Positions 59,149 through 64,000 of a stretch of 64,000 nucleotides of DNA are shown here, piece after piece. The notes under the pieces were generated by a model. It had not been told where the DNA came from. It saw only the letters and a program-made list of their open reading frames with translations, and did no database searches. Source of the DNA: Nyssa sinensis (taxonomy: Eukaryota; Streptophyta; Magnoliopsida; Cornales; Nyssaceae); assembly GCA_008638375.1 (NCBI GenBank), contig CM018051.1, positions 31,380,740 through 31,444,739 of the forward strand, in the 5' to 3' direction. Each line of letters begins with the position of its first letter. Position 1 is the stretch's first letter. The position numbers and the translations under genes were made by a program.

Positions 59149-62100
59149 TGTCACGACCCGAAACTCACCCTGTGCGGATCTCGGATCGCGACCGCCGCCT
59201 TCAGGCTCGGGAGCCCTTGGGCGAGGCGAACATAAGCAACAATATCGGATGGCGGTGCGGCCTGTGGTTGCGGAAGCGTGAAAAAACTTAAACTTTTTCT
59301 TTTCTTTTTAAAATCTGTCGCACATCCATCCGGTACTGCCGCTCTTCAAAGCGGTACACATAATAATAATAATAATAATAATCAGAGCATACTAAAATTC
59401 AGAGTTTTATTTACATTACATATCCGGTTGCCTCTCGGCTTAAGTACATACTTTCTAAAATCTATTACACTTCAAAATTCGACCATCTACGGGTCCTTAG
59501 TACTTCCAAAAAGTCCTTGATCATATTAAAGCCACTAGTCGTCATCCCCAAATGGAGCAAGGCTCCCATTCATCATCGTTACCTGAAAAAAATTTAGGGA
59601 ATGGGGTGAGCTTCGAAAAGCCCAATGAGTAATTCCTGCATCTGTCATGGGTTTTCAATTGGCAGTGGTTTCGTACATGAGAGTATATAAAATGCACACT
59701 ACCAATTGTTCGTACATTTTAAACACAGAGTATATGCACTTTTCATAACGGATAGCTTTGAAACACTTAAAGTATTCAAGCTAGTTAAACATTCCTTCAA
59801 ATAGAGCATATGCATTTCAAAACAATTAAACATGCACAATGAAAATGGGGGTGAAAACCTGCTTCCATTTCCAAAAATCATTTGTCATCTTTTCACTTTT
59901 TAACTAAAGGATCCGTTTCGAACCAGACCCTAATCTTACTTCTGAGAGATCTCGTTGCCTGGGGGATTAGATCCTGCTGCCGGGCATTATTCTGAATTGA
60001 GAACCCGAAGGGTGCTCAATAACTGAAGATGCTTATGCATCTTTATTATCTTGCAAAACGTTAGCTTCTTCAAGAAATGCTTTTATGAGCATTTAAACAT
60101 GATGATGTTCATGATAGGATCTTCACATAGTTGTAATAACATTTTAGAACAGATGACATGTTAAACACTTTCAAAAAGAACTGTAACAAAGATCATTTAC
60201 TGAACATGTCATAAGAGAATTATAAAAGCAGAATATTTCAAAACGGGAGTCATGAAATATGAAATTTAAACATTCAATGCTTCAGATATTTTGAAGTTTA
60301 AAACATCATTTAAATCGTGGAGTTAAAATCTCCACTTCAAATGCAGGGTTACTCACCTTGATTTCCTGGGTTTGCACTATTACTTGGTTGTTCCCTTCCC
60401 TTTGTAGTTCCTAGAAACAATTCACAATAATCTATTAACTTCAATGTACTTCAAATATCTCCTATTGATGTTTCTAATTATGCTTAAATCGTATTATGTC
60501 CTAATGTTTTATCGTGAGCCTTATTTTATTGACGTATCATATTTTCTCGTACTTTATTTCGTAATACGGACCTCACCGTTGAGTCCAGAACGTCGAAGAA
60601 AGTCAATTTAGACCTTCTTAGCTTTTTATTTGGCTTCGGGTACCTTAGGGGTATTTTGGTCATTTCACGTGTCATATTTTTCGGAGTCCCGTCTCGTGAA
60701 TCGGACCCCACTATTGATCTCAGAAGGCTCAAGAAAATAAGAATACACTAATAACTTGTCTTATTTGGACATCGGCTACATTAGGGGCAATTTGGTAATT
60801 TGTACTTTAACGTGTCCTAATTTTTTGGAGTCTCGTCTCATAAAACGGACCACACCATTGAGTCCGAAACGTCCAAAATAGTCAAAATCCACTATTTATT
60901 TGTTTTATTTGGACTCCGTTTGACTGATTTATTGTTCAAGGGTAAAATAGTAATTTTACCCAATTAATAAAATAATTAAATAAATTATTTTATTAATTAT
61001 TTATTTTTCCAGGGGCCTATTTGAATTTTTCCTTTAAAAATCTGGGCCTTAGTACAATTTTCCTAAACAGTGGGGGGTTGAATTGTAATTATTTAAAACT
61101 ATTAAAATAAACCAAAGGGTTCAATTGGTTTGTAACTGAACCGGTTCACTATTCCATTGAACCAACCGGTTCAATGCGTAATGCTGACGTCATGATGACG
61201 TCAGCCCTAATTTTTAAAATTCAAAATCTTTTAAATCAAAACGGCACAGTTTCACCTAACCGGTTTTATATCTCGGTCGGGGCCCGACCCGAACCCAGAT
61301 CCGACCCAACCCAATCGACCCGACACTATTCATCGTCTTCCTTCTTCTCCCCCCAGTTTGCCCTAATTTTTTGGTTTTCATGCTTCTCGATTTCGTGGAG
61401 TTTCAGGTGCGTATTCTCTCTGCCATCCATCCCAAAACATTTCTAGAGGTTAGGCAAACATTTTGGCAATAGTTTTATGCCTCGAATCAAGCTCAAGTGT
61501 TCGGTTCATGTGGGGATAGCCGCACCTGTAACTGGCTAGTAAACCCTCAATTCACCATCAAATCTTGCGTGGTTTGGCCCAAAATGATCCTTAGATCATG
61601 GGGCTTCGATATACATTCTAAAAGGAAGCTTTGGTGTCCGTTTTTAAGGGTCGACTTTTTTGAACCGTGACTGTAACTCAGTTTTTGGGGGTCCATTTCT
61701 AGGCTTCTAGGTCGCGGCCTAGTGGTTTAAGAACCCTAATGAGGTCTAGTTTAAGCCCCAAGACACTAATCCAAGTTTGGTTCAAACTAAATCAGACCTG
61801 CACCCACGTTTCAAAATTTTATTCCAATTGTAGCTCAGATTTTCTCACTCAATTTCGGGTGGTTTTCATTCATTTCTGTTGCAATTCAAAGCTTAAATTC
61901 TGCACAATAAAATCCTACAATTGCATGCTTTTAATTCTAAACATAATCCAACGAAATTTAGATGAAATTGATACCTGTTCAGTGGGTTTCTCTCCAAAAT
62001 TCTCCTTTCTTCCGTTCCTGTTTTGTTACTCCAGCTTTTATCAGTTTCTTGCCACTGTTTTCCCACTATCTCACGTCTATCTCCTCATTCCAGACTGTTA

Positions 62101-62686
62101 TCCTCTTTTATTTCCTATCAACACTGATGCAGTTAGTGGCTTTGCCACTTGTTGATTCCATGAGACCACTTGTCTTTATTATATGGCTATTGTTTGCATG
62201 AAGGACACCTCACGGTTCTTGAAACCACATGGCTGCCACCAGTTTTTGGATTCAGCTGAAAACAGCCCACAGATTCTCTCCCTTAATCCCTTATTTAGTT
62301 TACAATTTTTCTTCTTCTGATTTCTATTTCTTGTATTTTCTTTATACCAATATATGTATACACATATATATATATATATGTATTAGGCAGCCGTACACAT
62401 ATGTTTGTATAAAATTTTATATCTTAAATTATAATCACATTAGTTCATATACACATGTGATTTTATATTTTATATTATTGTATACTACTATTAAATTTTT
62501 GCTTCATTTATTTACGAATGTTCATGCCCAAATTTCATGATCTTAATTAAAGATTGACAGTTATCTTGAACTTCCTATTGGAAATTCATGTATTGGGATT
62601 CAAAACTGTTTTTGTTATACAAGGCCTTTGGTCACTAATTAATACTTAGTGATTGGATGATTATTTTATTAGGTCGGGGTATTACA
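59149..62686 (-). mobile_element. Family B solo LTR (3.5 kb) inside second family A element
   Basis: Plus strand TGTCACGACCCGAAACTC to GGTCGGGGTATTACA, with a perfect 5-bp TSD, ATAGG (59144-59148 and 62687-62691). Inside are the GTTACCTGAAAAAAAT block (about 59579) and the subrepeats at 60560-60880. No primer site or pol, so it is a solo LTR. It is younger than the family A element it sits in. Confidence 0.94.
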
Positions 62687-62691
62687 ATAGG

Positions 62692-63298
62692 TGTGGCACT
62701 GGTCGTAGCCTTAGCTTTCCGAGGGCAATTCCTTGTTTACCCTATGGGGTGATCCAACGGTGCCACTATTTCGACGTATATAGTTGTCTGTTGGGGTGAG
62801 CTTGAGGCAGAGATTTGAGAATCTCTTTTATAAGGCGCTCAATTCAGTCTAATTGATCCTTGCCTATCCCAATATTCCTAGTATACACCATTGCTCTAAA
62901 CCATAAGTGTTAGATAAGTATGTCCATAAAAGTCTACTCGTCTATGGTCTAATCGAGTCAATATAATCTATTGAGATATTCCTTTTTGTTAACCTTGTCT
63001 ATAAGATAACCATCAATGCTCAAAATAACAATCAATGTTCACATGAAATCTATATCATAGAGACTTCAATTCTATCTATTGATTCTAACTCTAAGTGATC
63101 TATGTGATTCATAATCGTCGATGCATTCCTTGGAATAACCATGTCTATAAAAATAACTAGTAAGGATAACCCGTAAGATGTCCAGTCAATCAATAAGAGA
63201 AAAATCAAGGATCGTATGAACTCCATATAAGGAAGGTCAGTTATATCTATTCATTCTATTTCTAGTCCTATCTCCCATGACTCACAATCGAACCTATA
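62692..63298 (-). other. Second family A element, interior part 2
   Basis: Continues the interior after the solo LTR. The last ~55 bases before the LTR (TCTCCCATGACTCACAATCG and on) are identical to the same place in the first element (32101-32143). No coding frame. Confidence 0.8.
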
Positions 63299-63310
63299 GC
63301 TCTGATACCA
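63299..63310 (-). other. Primer-binding site of second family A element
   Basis: TGGTATCAGAGC on the minus strand, three bases from the LTR start at 63314, as in the first element. Confidence 0.93.
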
Positions 63311-63313
63311 AGC

Positions 63314-64000
63314 TGTCACGACCCGAAATCCACCCTATGCGGATCTCGTGTCGCGGGGCCGACCCGAAGGCCGTCCCTACTTTTTCCATTCCTGTATCAT
63401 AGTACTAATATGCAAAGTACTAAAACCTCAAAACAATAACAGCGGAAGTCTTTCAATACACAATGTTAGCGAAAGTCTTTACAATACATAATATGGTTCT
63501 ACATAAACAAAATAAGAACCAAACATGACCAGCACCCGAGGGTGGTGAATACATGGGAGAACTAAAACATAAACTGATGCATTTCCTCAAATGTCCTTTT
63601 ACGTCTTTAAACTCCTACCGGGGTCTCGCGGCATCAGTACCTGAAATGGGGGTGAGGAGGGTGGAATGAGCTACAAGAGCCCAGCAAGTAAATACAGATC
63701 TCCGACACTGGTATCGAGGATCATAAAAGAATATGAATTCAAGAACAAGAATATGATAGCCAATCATAATCAATAAGATGCTATGATAGCCAATGGGAAC
63801 AGTTGCCATAAGGGCCAATAAACAATAGAACACAATGTACAATTAGGAGTAAGGGACATAACATCAACATGAAACTCTTAACATGTGAACAGTGGCAAAT
63901 GAACAGTGGGATCACCATGTGTAATCAGTAGGAATGGCATAACAATGTCCTGGAATTCTCGACGAAAATACAATAACAAGAAAGTACTGCCATTATAATT
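63314..64000 (-). repeat. Second family A element, right (5') LTR, cut by window end
   Basis: The 687 bases match 52699-53385 almost base for base (one difference noticed, GTTAGCAAAAG at 52850 versus GTTAGCGAAAG at 63465). About 2.6 kb lies beyond the window. Confidence 0.93.

Overview
The window is a stretch of plant nuclear DNA, most likely from a eudicot with a large, repeat-rich genome; I cannot name the species. One ordinary host gene is recognisable, a six-exon pyruvate decarboxylase (PDC) on the minus strand (CDS 25844 down to 23175). Its introns are canonical and its reading frame closes without error. Nearly everything else is retrotransposon: LTR elements nested inside older elements, solo LTRs with intact target-site duplications (TSDs), decayed Ty3, Ty1/copia and LINE pol genes, and arrays of short tandem repeats.

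Layout. 1-2599 is the 3' part of a long LTR (family A), which interrupts an older Ty3/Tat-type pol remnant (2600-4488) followed by 64-bp and 78-bp tandem repeats (4521-5382). 5585-16781 is a three-level nest. A decayed copia element (5585-7678 and 16080-16781) was split by a Ty3 element with about 477-bp LTRs (7679-16079). That element's gag was in turn split by a 4.4-kb solo LTR of family B (8569-13006). 16820-17665 is a LINE ORF2 remnant. 19095-20004 is the tail of a second copia element on the minus strand, cut by an old, diverged LTR (20005 to about 21783). The PDC gene follows. 26963-35386 is a complete element of family A on the minus strand, with two LTRs of about 3.25 kb around a 1.9-kb non-coding interior. 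35890-39675 is a family B solo LTR.

40484-47558 holds two Ogre/Tat-like LTR pieces in opposite orientation. Between them lie tandem repeats and a broken plant-mobile-domain (PMD) gene. 47559-49500 is an LTR-like start and a microsatellite-rich stretch. 50466-52371 is a Transposase_28-type pseudogene with two amber stops. 52699 to beyond the window end is a second family A element; its interior carries another family B solo LTR (59149-62686), and its second LTR starts at 63314.

How the parts relate. Families A and B have different interiors and lengths but share LTR ends: the terminal GGGTCGTGACA, a CAGGTGATGACG block 330-470 bp inside that end, and divergent subrepeats of about 145 bp. Family A is non-autonomous: its two interiors carry a Met-tRNA primer site and a polypurine tract but no intact pol, and their modules are not in the same order. 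I see no evidence for a new enzymatic or defence system. The notable material is this pair of related LTR families, the PMD and Transposase_28 gene remains among repeats, the in-frame RT-integrase deletion fusion, and a Ser in place of the first Asn of the thiamine-diphosphate motif of PDC.
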